Shown here piece by piece: positions 33,360 to 44,995 of a stretch of DNA of 64,000 bases; the stretch's first letter is position 1, and every line of letters starts with the position of its first letter. The notes below the pieces were generated by a model, which had not been told where the DNA came from, made no database searches, and saw only the letters and a list, made by a program, of their open reading frames with translations. The DNA is from Hordeum vulgare subsp. vulgare. Lineage: Eukaryota; Streptophyta; Magnoliopsida; Poales; Poaceae. The translations under genes were made by a program, and so were the position numbers. The stretch is taken from assembly GCF_904849725.1 (NCBI RefSeq), contig NC_058522.1, positions 334,929,029 through 334,993,028 of the forward strand, read 5' to 3'.

Positions 33360-34884
33360 TGATACGTCCATTTTGCATCATGATTTTATGTTGATATTTA
33401 TCGCTTTATGGGCTATTATTACACTTCACGGTACAATACTTATGCCTTTTCTCTCTTATATTGCAAGGTTTACATGAAGAGGGAGAATGCCGGCAGCTGG
33501 AATTCTGGCCTGAAAAAGGAGCAAGTTTGAGATACCTATTCCGCACAACTCCAAAAGTCGTGAAAATCAACGAGGATTTATTTTGGAATTTATAAAAAAT
33601 ACTGGGCGGAAGAAGTATCAGAGGGGAGCCACCAGGAGGCCACAAGCCTGCTAGGCGCGGCCTACTCCCCTGGTCGCGCCTAGGGGGCTTGTGGGCTCCC
33701 AGTTGGCCCTCTGGCCCCCCTCTTTTGCTATAAGGAGGGTTTCGTTCCAGAAAAAATTGAGAGGGGTCTTTCGAGAGGAATCGCCGCCGCCATGAGGCGG
33801 AACTTGAGCAGAACCAATCTAGAGCTCCGGCAAGGTCATCCTGCCGGGGAAACTTCCCTCTCGGAGGGGGAAATCGTCGCCATCGTCATCACCAGCACTC
33901 CTCTCATCGGAGGGGACTCATCACCATCAACATCTTCATCAGCACCATCTCATCTCCAAACCCTAGTTCATCTCTTGTAACCAATCTCCGTCTCGCGACT
34001 CCGGTTAGTATTTGTAAGGTTGCTAGTAGTGTTAATTACTCTTTGTAGTTGATGCTAGTTGGATTACTCGGTGGAAGATTATATGTTCAGATCCTTGATG
34101 CTATTCAAAACCTCTCTGGTCATGAATATTATTATGCTTTGTGAGTAGTCACTTTTGTTCTTGAGGACATGGGATAAGTCATGCTATTAGTAGTCGTGTA
34201 AATTCGGTATTCGTTCGATATTTTGATGTGTTGTATGTTGTTTTTCCTCTAGTGGTGTTATGTGAACGTCGACTACATAACACTCCATCATTATTTGGGC
34301 CTAGAGGAAGGCACTAGGAAGTAGTAAGTAGATGATGGGTTGCTAGAGTGACAGAATCTTAAACCCTAGTTTATGTGTTGCTTCGTAAGGGGCTGATTTG
34401 GATCCACTAGTTTAATGCTATGGTTAGACTTTGTCTTAATTCTTCTTTCGTAGTTGAGGATTATTGAGAGAGGTGTTAATCCTAAGTGGGAGGTTTGTCC
34501 AAGTAAGGGCAGCACCCAAGCACCGGTCCACCCACATATCAAACTATCAAAGTAGCGAACGCGAATCATATGAACATGATGAAAACAAGCTTGACAGAAA
34601 TTCCCATGTGTCCTCGGGAGCGCTTTACCTCCTATAAGAGTTTGACCAGGCTTGTACCTTGCTACAAAAGGGATTGGGCCACTTTGCTGCACCGTTGTTA
34701 CTATTGTTACTTGCTACTTGCTATGAATCATCTTATCACACAACTATCTGTTACCGATAATTTGAGTGCTTGCAGAGATTACCTTGCTGAAAACCACTTG
34801 TCAGATCCTTCTGCTCCTCGTTGGGTTTGACACTCTTACTTATCGAAAGGACTACGATAGATCCCCTATACTTGTGGGTCATCA
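33360..34884 (+). repeat. E4 3' LTR
   Basis: 1525 bp, from TGATACGTCCATTTTG to GGGTCATCA. It has the same GC-rich hairpin (CACAAGCCTG and GGGGGCTTGTGGGC) before a CTATAAGG TATA variant near 33728. GGACC (34885-34889) should be one TSD copy. Confidence 0.9.
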
Positions 34885-34919
34885 GGACCCGAGTCTTTAG
34901 TGCACCGACACTCTCATTT

Positions 34920-37090
34920 CGGTTAAAGTAGGAGATCATCGTTACCATGGTTCATGTGATATAGGTGCTAGCGTAAGTTCTATTCCCTTTACTTTGAATC
35001 AAGAAATTATGGATGAAATAGCACCCGCTGAAATAGAAGACATATATGTTACTATTAAACTTGCTAATAGAGACACCATCGCACCACTTGGGATTGTTAG
35101 AGATGTTGAAGTCTTGTGCGGGAAAACAAAATATCCTACTGATTTTCTTGTTCTTGGTTCCCCACAAGATGATTTTTGTTCCATTATCTTTGGTAGATCT
35201 TTCTTTAACACCGTTAATGCTATTATAGATTGTCATAAACAAAATTGTCGGTGTTAATTTTGGTGGTGATTCTCATGAGTTTAATTTTTCCAACTTTAAT
35301 AGAAAACATCATAAAAAAGAATTGCCTAATAAAGATGAGATGATTCGTCTTACTTCTATTGATGTGCCTCCTACTGATCCTTTAGACCAATATTTGCTAG
35401 ACCATGAAAATGATATGCATATGCATGAAAGAAATGAAATAGATAACATCTTCTTTCAACAACAACCTCTGCTTAAACACAATTGGCCTATTGAAACTCT
35501 AGGAGGTCCTCCTCCACCTAAAGTTGATACTATGTTTGAATTGAAACAATTGCCTCATACTTTCAAATATGCTTATCTTGATGAAAAGAAGATATATCAT
35601 GTTATTATTAGTGCTAACCTTTCAGAACATGAAGAAGAAAGATTATTGAAAGTTCTGAAGAAGCACCGAGCTGCTATTGGATATACTCTTGATGACCTTA
35701 AGGGCATTAGCCCCACTCTATGTCATCACAAGATTAATATGGAACCTGATGCTAAACCTGTTGTTGATCACCAACATCAGTTGAATCCTAAAATGAAAGA
35801 AGTGGTAAGAACTAAAATATTAAAGCTTCTCGAAGCAGGTATAATCTATCCCATAGCTGATAGTAGATGTGTAAGCCCCGTTCATTGTGTCCCTAAGAAA
35901 GGAGGTATTACTGTTGTTCCTAATGATAAGAATGAACTTATTCCACAAAGAAATGTCAGTTTCTATAGAATGGTAATTTATTTCAGAAAATTAAACAAAG
36001 CAACTAAAAAGGGTCATTACCCTCTACCTTTTATCGATCAAATGCTAGAAAGACTCTCTAAGCACACACATTGTTTGCTTCCTAGATGGATATTCAGGTT
36101 TCTCTCAAATACCTGATTCACAATCTGATCAAGAGAAAACCACGTTTACTTGTCCTTTTGAAACGTATGCTTATAGATGTATGCCTTTTGGTTTATACAA
36201 TGCACCTACTTCCTTTTAAAGATGTATGACTGATATATTCTCTAACTTCTGTGAAAAGATTGTTGAGGTTTTCATGGATGATTTTTCAGTTTATGGAACT
36301 TATTTTGATGATTGCTTGAGCAACCTTGATCGAGTTTTGCAGAGATGTGAGCAAACTAATCTTGTCTTGAATTGGGATAAGTGTCACTTTATGGTTAATG
36401 AAGGTATTGTCTTGGGTCATAAAATTTCTGAAAGAGGCATTGAGGTGGATAACGCTAAAGTTGAAGCAATTGAGAAAATGACGTGTCCTAAAGATATCAA
36501 AGGTATTCGTAGTTTCCTTGGTAATGATGGTTTCTATAGGAGGTTTATTAAAGACTTCTCTAAAATTTCTAGGCCTCTTACAAATCTTTTACGAAAGGAT
36601 GTTCTATTTGTTTTTGATGATGATTGTGTAGAAGCCTTTGAAACAATTAAGAAAGCCTTGACCAATTCACCCATTGTTCAACCACCTGAGTGAAACTTGT
36701 CTTTTCAAATTATGTGTGATGCTAGTGACTATGATGTGGTGTTGTTCTAGGACAAAGAGTTGATAAAAAATTAAATGTCATCCATTATGCTAGTAAAACT
36801 CTAGACAATTCTCAAAGGAATTATGCTACCACTGAAGAAAGAGCTTTTAGCAGTTCTGTTTGCTTGTGATAAATTTAGATCTTATACTGTTGATTTCCAA
36901 GTAATTGTTCACACCGATCATGCTGCTATAAAATATCTTATGGAAAATAAAGATGCTAAACCTAGACTCATTAGGTGGGTTCTCTTGCTACAAGAATTTT
37001 ATTTACACATTACTGATAGGAAAGGAGTTGAGAACCCCTTTGCTGGTAACTTGTCTAGGTTAGAAAATGTTCTTGATGACCCACAACCTG
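34920..37090 (+). pseudogene. E5 pol, first part: protease remnant, reverse transcriptase, RNase H
   Basis: The protease active site reads HGSCDIGASVSSIP near 34950-34990, with the normal D-x-G-A arrangement that E1 has lost. CSIIFGRSFFNT lies near 35178. A frameshift at about 35250 follows. RT has [17 protein letters not shown] (about 35990), a frameshift near 36075, a TAA near 36218 and the catalytic [10 protein letters not shown] near 36273. RNase H has CDASDY (about 36716), a frameshift around 36735-36830, [16 protein letters not shown] (about 36838) and [10 protein letters not shown] (about 36915). The part ends at [17 protein letters not shown] near 36691 also breaks it. Homologous to E1 at 3960-6121 throughout. 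Confidence 0.9.
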
Positions 37091-38477
37091 TTGATGATAG
37101 TTTCCCTCATGAACAATTAGCTGCAATAAATGTTTCTCACAACACACCTTGGTATGCTGACTATGCTAATTTTATTGTTGCCAAATATATACCACCTAGT
37201 TTCACATACCAAGAAAACAAAAAAATCTTCTATGATTTAAGACATTACTTTTGGTATGACCCGCATCTTTATACAGAAGGAGTAGATGGTATTATTAGAC
37301 GTTGCGTACCCGAGCATGAACATGAACAAATCCTATGGAAATGTCACTCTAAAGCTTACGGAGGACATCATGCGGGAGATAGAACTGCTCACAGGGTATT
37401 GCAATGTGGTTTTTATTGGCCTACTCTCTTCAAGGAAGCCCGTAAGTTTGTTTTATCTTGTGATGAATGTCAGAGAATTGGTAATATCGGTAAGCATCAA
37501 GAAATGCCTATGAATTATTCACTTGTTCTTGAACCATTTGATGTTTGGGTTTTGATTATATGGGACCATTTCCTTCCTCTAATGGGTATACTCATATTTT
37601 GGTTGTTGTTGATTATGTTACTAAGTGGGTAGAGGCTATTCCAACTAGTAGTGATGATCATAACACTTCCATTAAAATGCTTAAAGAAGTTATTTTCCCT
37701 AGGTTTGGAGTCCCTAGATATCTAATGACTGATGGTGGATTGCACTTTATTCATGGCGCCTTCCGTAAAATGCTTGCTAAGTATGATGTTAACCATAGAA
37801 TTTCATTACCCTATCATCCTCAATCCAGTGGACAAGTTGAAATTAGCAATAGAGAAATAAAGTTGATATTACAGAAAACTGTCAATAGGTCTTGAAAGAA
37901 TTGGTCTAAGAAATTAGATGATGCACTTTGGGCCTACAGAACATCCTATAAAAATCCTATGGGCATGTATCCCTATAAAATGGACTATGGAAAAGCTTGT
38001 CATTTGCCTCTTGAGTTAGAATACAAAGCATTCTAGGCAATCAAATAACTCAACTATTATTTCAAACTTGCCGGTGAAAAGAGGTTATTTGATATTAGCT
38101 CGCTAGATGAATGGAGAACCCAAGGTTATGAAAATGCCAAACTATTTAAAGAAAAAGTTAAAAGATGGCATGACAAAATAATTCAAAATAGGGAATTTAA
38201 AGTGGGGGAATATATTATTTTGTACAACTCTCGTTTAAGATTCCTTGCAGTAAAACTTTTCTCTAAATGGGAAGGACCTTATATCATCGAAGAAGTTTAT
38301 CGTTCTGGAGCTATCAAAATAAATAATGCCGAAGGTACTAACCCGAAGGTGGTCAACGGTCAAAGAATTAAACACTACATCTGAGGTACGCCCATTAATG
38401 TTGAAAGCAATATTATTCAAACCATGACACCGGAGGAACACATAAGGGAAACTTTCCGGAACACTCCAGAATCATGA
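37091..38477 (+). pseudogene. E5 pol, second part: integrase
   Basis: The zinc-binding domain carries H residues in [14 protein letters not shown] (about 37340-37380) and CDEC near 37460. One base is lost near 37545, and the frame changes. The core has D in FDYMGPF (about 37550), D in LMTDGGLHF (about 37725) and E in [10 protein letters not shown] (about 37830). Stops follow at about 37893, 38034 and 38046. The C-terminal part has FKVGEYIILYNSRL and FSKWEGPYIIEEVYRSG, one more stop near 38382, and TGA at 38475-38477 as the end. It still shows the full integrase layout. Confidence 0.9.
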
Positions 38478-38524
38478 AAAATAGGAGGTACGTGATACGG
38501 TAAGTAAACGGACACCGAAAAATC

Positions 38525-38730
38525 CAGAAAAATATTTTTTATCGGTTTTGGAATATATCAAAAATTAGGAAAATAAGAAACAGCCCGGAAGGTACCCGAG
38601 GAGGGCACAAGACACCAGGGCGCACCAGGTACCTCACGTGTGCCCAGGTGGGTGGTGCCCACCTCGGACACCTTCCCAACTCCGTTTTCCCCTTGTTGTG
38701 CTTGTTTCCCAAAATAAAAAATATATATAT
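38525..38730 (+). promoter_or_regulatory. E5 internal promoter-like module before the third ORF
   Basis: A GC-rich segment (GGGCACAAGACACCAGGGCG, then CCCAGGTGGGTGGTGCCCAC) is followed by an alternating TATATATATA run at about 38720-38731. The third-ORF ATG is at 38816. E5's own LTR has nearly the same words in the same order at 41085-41235 (GAGCACAAGACACGAGGGCG, CCCAGGTGGGTGGTGCTC, then TATATA). The words differ from those of E1, so each element's internal module follows its own LTR. Confidence 0.5.
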
Positions 38731-38815
38731 ATGCTCCCTGACCATATTGACCACCGTACCGCACAGAAATATCATGTTCTTTTTCCTTGGTGTTCTCTAC
38801 TAGATCTAGATCGCC

Positions 38816-39340
38816 ATGGCTCCTTCAAGCTCCTCCAAGGACAAGTTCTTCGACAAGGTCATCACCCGTATCTACGGGAGGTGATGCAAGACCCTCAATC
38901 CATTGAGATGCGTGAGGGGGTGATCCACCTCCGAGACATCCAGGGACCCAAGGGGAAGGGAACCGTGGAGGACAGACTCAAAGTTATCGAACAAGAGATC
39001 TTCAAGTGCAAGGGGATGGTGGAACATGGACTCAACGCCAATCACCTCATGATCGCGGACTTCACCCATGATCTCAAGGTGGATGGCAAATCCATGAAGG
39101 ACATTGTCTTCACCTTCAACGAGCAAATCAACTTTATGCAAGACCAAATCTTTGATCTCCAAAACCAAAGTCTTTGAATATGAGACAAGGTTCAAAGGTA
39201 TGAGTTTGGCTGCTAGTTGCAGGACTCTTGGGACCCTCGCTTCCTCTTATGATGGTGAGCCACTTCCACGGAAACCTGAGGACAAACCTACTACCTCATC
39301 ACCACCACTTTCATCATCTTCACCACCCACAGAGGATTGA
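38816..39340 (+). pseudogene. E5 third ORF at the env position, coiled-coil-like, frameshifted
   Basis: Starts at the ATG at 38816 with MAPSSSSKDKFFDKVITR, about 90 bases after a TATA run. A frame change near 38880 leads into a helical, charged middle part (MREGVIHLRDIQGPKGKG, then VIEQEIFKCKG and FTFNEQINFMQDQIFDLQNQ). A second change near 39170 leads to an end rich in Pro, Ser and Thr (TTSSPPLSSSSPPTED) with TGA at 39338-39340. The layout of acidic or charged start, coiled coil and Pro-rich tail is as in the E1 third ORF (7852-8238). Sequence similarity is weak. No signal peptide or membrane segment. Function unknown. Confidence 0.55.
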
Positions 39341-40860
39341 GTATTGGGTATGGGCACTCCCCTTGGCTTGAGCCAAGCTTTGGGGAGGCACCCTGGTATC
39401 GTATCACACCACTATCTTTATTTTTATCCACTTTAATTCGATCCTTTCTTTTCGAGTGTTTGCTTAGTGATCTATCTTTGTAATCGTGTGCGAGATATAA
39501 TAAAGTTACTTCAAGTTCTGCCTTGTTTAGTTCTATTTTGCAATCAAAATAAAGGAGAGGAAATAAATGAATAAGATCATATACTAGTCTTATGTCGAGT
39601 AATGACATTACATAAGGAAGAGTATAAGTAGTAAAATATGTTGGAGATTGACAAACATAGCATTGGTCAATAATGCAACTCGTGAAAAGGTTAACAAGGG
39701 AGGAGAATATTCACATGCAAATATTCTATCTTGGACATCTTTTATGATTGTGAGCCCCCATAAAAATATTATATGCCAAAACGGTTGACGTTGGACAAGG
39801 AAGACAATGTAGTGATTTATGCTTGCTTACATTCACATAGAAGTTATATTGTCATGGATCCTTTAACATGTGGTGCTTGCTCAATATCTTTTCTAGCCAA
39901 AAATTCCGCACTAAGTAGAGATACTACTTGTGCATCCAAAAACCCTTAAACCCAAATCTTATTCCAAAGATTCCACCATACCTACCTATGGATTGAGTAA
40001 TATCCTTCAAGTAAGTTGTCACCGGTGCAATAAGGCAATAAAATTTGCTTCCAAATGTGTTGGATCATTTAGTGTAAGAGAAAATTGAGTATTGTACGAA
40101 CTTGTGATGGCAAAGTAATAAAAGCGAGGACTGCATAATAAAGGTTGCTATCATAAGGGGCAATATAACGTGATGTTCTTTTGCATTAAGGGATCTAGCA
40201 TACAAACAAATAAGTGCATGACAACCTCTACTTCCCTCTACGAAGGGGCTATCTTTTATTTCATGCAAAGAGTCAAATTATTTTCTTCTATTCCTTTTTA
40301 TTCTTATCTTTTTGCAAGCATCATGTGGTGAGGAAAGATCTAGGCACATATATCCACTTGAATATGGGTGAGCATGAGTTATTATTGTTGACATCACCCT
40401 TGAGGTGAATACATTGGGAGGCAAAATTAAAAGCCCCTATCTTTCTATGTGTCCGGTTGAAACTTTTCGCTTATGTGTATGTGGTGAGTGTTAGCAATCA
40501 TAGAAGATTATATGAAGGTTGAGCATGTGAACTTGCCAAAAGTCTCTGACATGAGACCCTTCCTGAAAAGATGATGAATTGTAGTTGCAAAGTTGACTGA
40601 GAACATAGTTTGTTGGTTTTCAATAAAGTTTATGCTTCTACTTCGATATTGTGACGAATTCTTACTTGTTCATGAGAAGTCATATGATAAAGTTATGTTA
40701 TGAAGTGTTATGAATAAGATTATTGTTGTTATGATAATATACATGATGCTTATGTGTCTGTATTTTCTTTTTATCGACACCTCTCTCTCTAAGCATGTGG
40801 ACATGTTTTTTGATTTCGGTTTTTCATTTGAGGACAAACAAGGTCTAAGCTTGGGGGACT
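39341..40860 (+). other. E5 3' internal non-coding region
   Basis: No supported ORF. Holds the conserved block at 39851-40043, matching E1 8791-8993 and E4 32371-32572, and ends in the PPT AAGCTTGGGGGACT. Confidence 0.78.
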
Positions 40861-42376
40861 TGATACGTTCATTTTGCATCATGTTTTCCTACTGTTATTT
40901 ATCATGTTTTATGCATAATAATGCTTTTGGGAATATTTCTAATGCATTTTCTCTCACAATATGCAAGGTTTGCACAAAAGGGAGGAATACCGGCAGCTGG
41001 AAATCTAGACCTGAAAAAGCTACGTCAAGTTACCTATTCTGCACAACTCCAAATGAGCTGAAACTTCATGGAGATATTTTGTGGAATATATAAAAAATAC
41101 TGGAGCAAAGAGCTACCATAGGGCGGACACCTCGTGAGCACAAGACACGAGGGCGCACGAGGACCCTGAGGTGCACCCAGGTGGGTGGTGCTCTGCCTGG
41201 CCCACCTCTGGTGCCCCCCTTCTAGTATATATTTGGCTTTGACGTAAAAATATAGAGGATGACTTTTTGGGACGAAGCGCCGCCGTCTCGAGGTGGAACT
41301 TGGGCAGGAGCACTTTTGCCCTCCGGCGGAGCGATTCCGCCGGGGGAACTTCCCTCCCGGAGGGGGAAATCATCGTCACCATCATCACCAACAACTATCT
41401 CATCTTGGGGAGGCCAATATTCATCAACATCTTCAACAGCACCATATCCTCTCAAATCCTAGTTCATCTCTTGTGTTCAACCTCTGCATCGGAACCTTAG
41501 ATTGTTGCTTGTGAAGGGCTAGTAGTGTTGATTACATCTTGTAGTTGATTGCTATATGGTTTATTTGGTGGAAGACAAAATGTTCAGAGCCTTTATGCAA
41601 ATTAATACTCCTCTAATCTTGAGCATGTTTATCATTTGTGAGTAGTTACTTTTGTTCTTGAGGCCACGGGAGATATCATGTTGCAAGTAATCATGTGAAC
41701 TTGATATGTGTTCAATATTTTGATGGTATGTATGTTGTGATTCCCTTAGTGGTGTCATGTGAACGTCGACTACATGACACTTCACCATGTTTAGGCCTAA
41801 GGGAATGCATTGTGGAGTAGTTATTAGATGATGGGTTGCTAGAGTGACAGAAGCTTAAACCCTAGTTTATGCGCTACTTCGTAAGGGACCGATTTGGATC
41901 CAAAAGTTTAATGCTATGGTTAGATATTTATCTTAATACTTTTCTCATAGTTGCAGATGCTTGCGAGGGAGTTAATCATAAGTAGGAGGTTTGTTCAAGT
42001 AAGAACATCACCTAAGCACTGGTCCACCCGCATATCAAACTATCAAAGTATCAAACACGAATCAAGCTATCATGGTGAAAGTGACTAGATAAAATTCCCG
42101 TGTACTCTCAAGAATGCTTTGTATATTATAAGAAACCACTTTTGATTGTCCTTTGCCACAAAAGGATTGGGCTACCTTGATGCACTTTTGTTACTCTTGC
42201 TACTAGTTACTTGTTACACCTATCTTGCTATCAAACAACTTGTTACTGCTATTTCAGTGCTTGCAGAAATTACCTCACTGAAAAATCACTTGTCATTTAC
42301 TTATGCTCCTCGTTGGGTTCGACACTCTTAGTTATCGAAAGGACTACGATTGATCCCCTATACTTGTGGGTCATCA
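40861..42376 (+). repeat. E5 3' LTR
   Basis: 1516 bp, from TGATACGTTCATTTTG to CTTGTGGGTCATCA. The GC-rich segment at 41125-41217 precedes TATATATT near 41226. The 3' end is nearly identical to that of E1 and E4, the U3 much less so. Confidence 0.9.
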
Positions 42377-43080
42377 CACACCCACCATAATACATTGCCA
42401 AGTAAAGGAGGATGCCTTTTTTACTTTGTGTTCATTAAACACCATCAGGGAAGTACTTGACTCTCAAAATAGTAGCACATAAAGAATTAGGATTCTTAAG
42501 AAGATGTTATGCCATTTTTCCTAACATCACCAGATTGAAATAGTGGATATCTCAAAAACCCATCCCTCGTGGACTCTTTGGAACACACATTTTCCACCAA
42601 GCCATCCAATGCATCCTTCTTTGTTTCTCCTTGTCATCCCATAAATAATGTGATATCACATCAGTAATTCATTTACAATTTTATGAGGAATTTCAAATAC
42701 GAACATTGCATAGGTGGGTACGACTTGAACAACAAACTTGATAATGAATCTCTTTTCCTCCAATGGATAATAGTTTTTACTTCCAATCACTAATTTTCTT
42801 GATAATACGATCAAACGGATATTTCAAACAATCAGTTTTATCCAACCCCCCATTGGCTGGCAAGCCTAAATATTTACCATTTAGGGTCTTAGTCCTGATA
42901 TTCAGAGTTACAAATATTTTTTATGTCACCTCGGGAACCGTATTATAAAAGAAGAAAATATTGGACTTGTCAACACTCACCAATTGCCCCGAAGTGGCAC
43001 AATACGAATTCAAAATTGACTTAACTGCCCCCCGCATTATGCATATTAGACTTCTTGAGGAACAATGATTCATCAATAAA

Positions 43081-44192
43081 CACTACTAGGGAAAATAATA
43101 GTCGTGTGGGGTAAATGCTTGCACTACAACTAACTAGTTAGTAGTAGCGCGAGTGGCACCCCACGCTACTACTATGTCTGTTAGTAATAATGATGTGTTG
43201 CCCATGCTACTACTAATTAGATGTAGCACGTGTCTGGGACCCACACTACTACTATTAATTTCAAAAAACAAAAAAGATTTTATATGTACTTACGAAGTAT
43301 ACATGTTTTCTTAATATCGTGCTTGCTGTCAATGGCAACAACGGTTTGATCCAGCGATGGCAGTGGTTGGCGGAGGCGCGGACAGGAAGCGGCAGACCAG
43401 ATCAGGCGGCGGCTACTCGAGAGGGGTCGGATCCACGGCAGATCAAGGCGGTGGTGTGGGGCTCCTCTTCACGGACAAGGCAGAGAGCTTCTGGTCGTCC
43501 ATGGCGATGACCTGCATAAGCATGGACATGGGAGGGTGAGGAAAATCAGAGGGAAAGAGGGAAAAAGAGAAACGAGGAAGATAGGAAGGAGATGGAGGGA
43601 GCAATGGGGTTGGTCCCCGGTGGTGAGGTGCTCCTGCATGGTGGCGTGGAGGCACGGGGGGAGACCGGCAAGCTCCTGGACGTCGGTGGCGCGAGGCATC
43701 GACCTTGTCGGACGCCATGGAGGAAGAGGCATGCATGGGCAGGAGCGTCATCGGAGTGCCTAGGGGGAGGGATGGGGTAGAAGGGATTCGGATGAGTAGA
43801 TGGGGATTTCAAGGGAGGAGACATGTTGTTCAAAGAACCTACACTATTATGGCATGTCCCGGGGGCAAGGTGGGGACCACTTAGTAGCAACATGAGGTTT
43901 ATACCCCGCGCTACTACTATCAACTTAGTAGCAGCGTGGGATTTATACCCCGCGCTACTACTGCCAACTTAGTTGGGGCGCAGGATTTATACCCCTCGCT
44001 ACTACTATGTTTGTTTCAAGGGCACAGTGAAGACAACTTAGTATCAATGCAGTGTTTATACCCTGCGCTAGTGCAATCAACTTAGTAGCAGTGTGGGGTC
44101 TATACCCTGCGCTACTACTAATTAGCAACGGCGCGTGCGAGATAACCCGCGCCCCTACTAAGTGGTTACCTATAGGAGTTTTCATAGTAGTG
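43081..44192. mobile_element. Small non-autonomous CACTA-type element
   Basis: Ends are CACTACTAGGGAAAATAATAG at the left and, at the right, the complement of CACTACTATGAAAACTCC. The TSD is AAA on both sides (43078-43080, 44193-44195). Subterminal regions carry many copies of TAGTAGCGCG and GGTATAAA-type units in both orientations (43130-43250, 43870-44160). No transposase. The middle (43320-43800) is GC-rich and resembles gene-derived DNA, with no recognised product. Confidence 0.85.
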
Positions 44193-44322
44193 AAATAGAA
44201 GGTTGATGATAGGGGACATCTTTGCAAACCTTCGCTCCCCATAAATTATCATTCTCCCTTGCATGCATTAAGAGAGTCGTGAGACCCTCCGTACATAGCA
44301 AAAATAGATAGGGAGATAAAGG

Positions 44323-44485
44323 CAGTGGCGTAGCTAGGGGTGGACAGGGTGATCCATGGACCACCCTGAAATTTCCCCACAACATGTATATAGTGAAGTA
44401 AAAAAAATTCTTTAAAAATAAATAAATGTATGTAAATATCTCTATTATTGGACCACGCTGGTATACTCATCTGGCTATGCCACTG
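44323..44485. mobile_element. hAT-type MITE, 163 bp
   Basis: Terminal inverted repeats CAGTGGCGTAGCTAG and (complement) CAGTGGCATAGCCAG match at 13 of 15 positions. An exact 8-bp TSD GATAAAGG lies at 44315-44322 and 44486-44493. It is inserted in the LINE RT, between the GDPLS and PYLF words. Confidence 0.92.
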
Positions 44486-44995
44486 GATAAAGGGTCGCCC
44501 TGCCGTAAACCCCTTGTAGGCTTCAAATTCTCACTTTCCTCCGCATTAGATCGTCACAATAGAAGTGTCATTCCATCCAGTATGGATAGTGCATGCATTA
44601 ACCACTTGTAGAACCTCCTTAACCATATTGTGACCTAACATGGGATAGAATCTTTTATGAAAAAAGCATGGTGTCTCTCCGGTCCCGGCACTTTTATATC
44701 ACCAATAGCAAGCATGACCTTTCGATTATCTTTGGCACTGTATGGAGCAAGAAGGGCATTATCCGTTTTAGTCGACACTCTTCTTCGGAAAAGGGCTAGA
44801 ACATCTCGAATTGGCTGTGATACTTTTGAGGTGAACAATATAGAAAATAATTCTGTCATATGATCCTTCAATTTTGTACCTTGCATCCAAACCCCCAAAT
44901 CATCAAGAAGTTTCTTAATGTTATTCCTGTTCTTTCTGGACATAGCCGCATTATGGAAAAAAGATGTATTACGATGGCCTCATTTTGTTTAACAA

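Larger units (their letters stand above)
32173..34884 (+). mobile_element. Element E4: Athila-like element of the E1 family, 3' part
   Basis: The 3' internal region (32173-33359) and 3' LTR (33360-34884) match the same parts of E1. The rest of E4 lies left of the window, split off by E3. E4 sits in the protease region of E5. Confidence 0.9.
34885..42376 (+). mobile_element. Element E5: older Athila-like element, 3' two thirds
   Basis: Begins inside the protease, where E4 inserted, and runs through RT, RNase H, integrase, third ORF and 3' LTR. It carries more stops and frameshifts than E1, in agreement with its outer place in the nest. The LTR is related to but distinct from those of E1 and E4. 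It is inserted in a LINE; CACAC (42377-42381) should be one TSD copy. Confidence 0.9.
42377..44995 (-). pseudogene. LINE ORF2, reverse transcriptase part
   Basis: Reads on the - strand from 44995. The first stretch has MSRKNRNNIKKLLDDLGVW (44943 onward) and SAKDNRKVMLAIGDIKVPGP (about 44720-44780), then a deletion. RGLRQGDPLS lies near 44490, split from PYLFLLCTEGL (near 44310) by the hAT-type MITE, and the CACTA element follows at 43081-44192. Beyond it come GQLVSVDKSNIFF (about 42990-42950), GKYLGLPA (about 42865), GGKEIHYQ, and RRMHWMAWWKMCVPKSP (about 42620-42570), then LRVKYFPDG. It stops at 42377 where E5 inserted. Many stops and gaps. The YxDD motif was not found, and the deletions include that part. 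Confidence 0.82.

Noticed and set aside
43319..43923. Several short ORFs on both strands inside the CACTA element
   Set aside because: GC-rich frames without domain or homology that I recognise; noted only as possible captured DNA.
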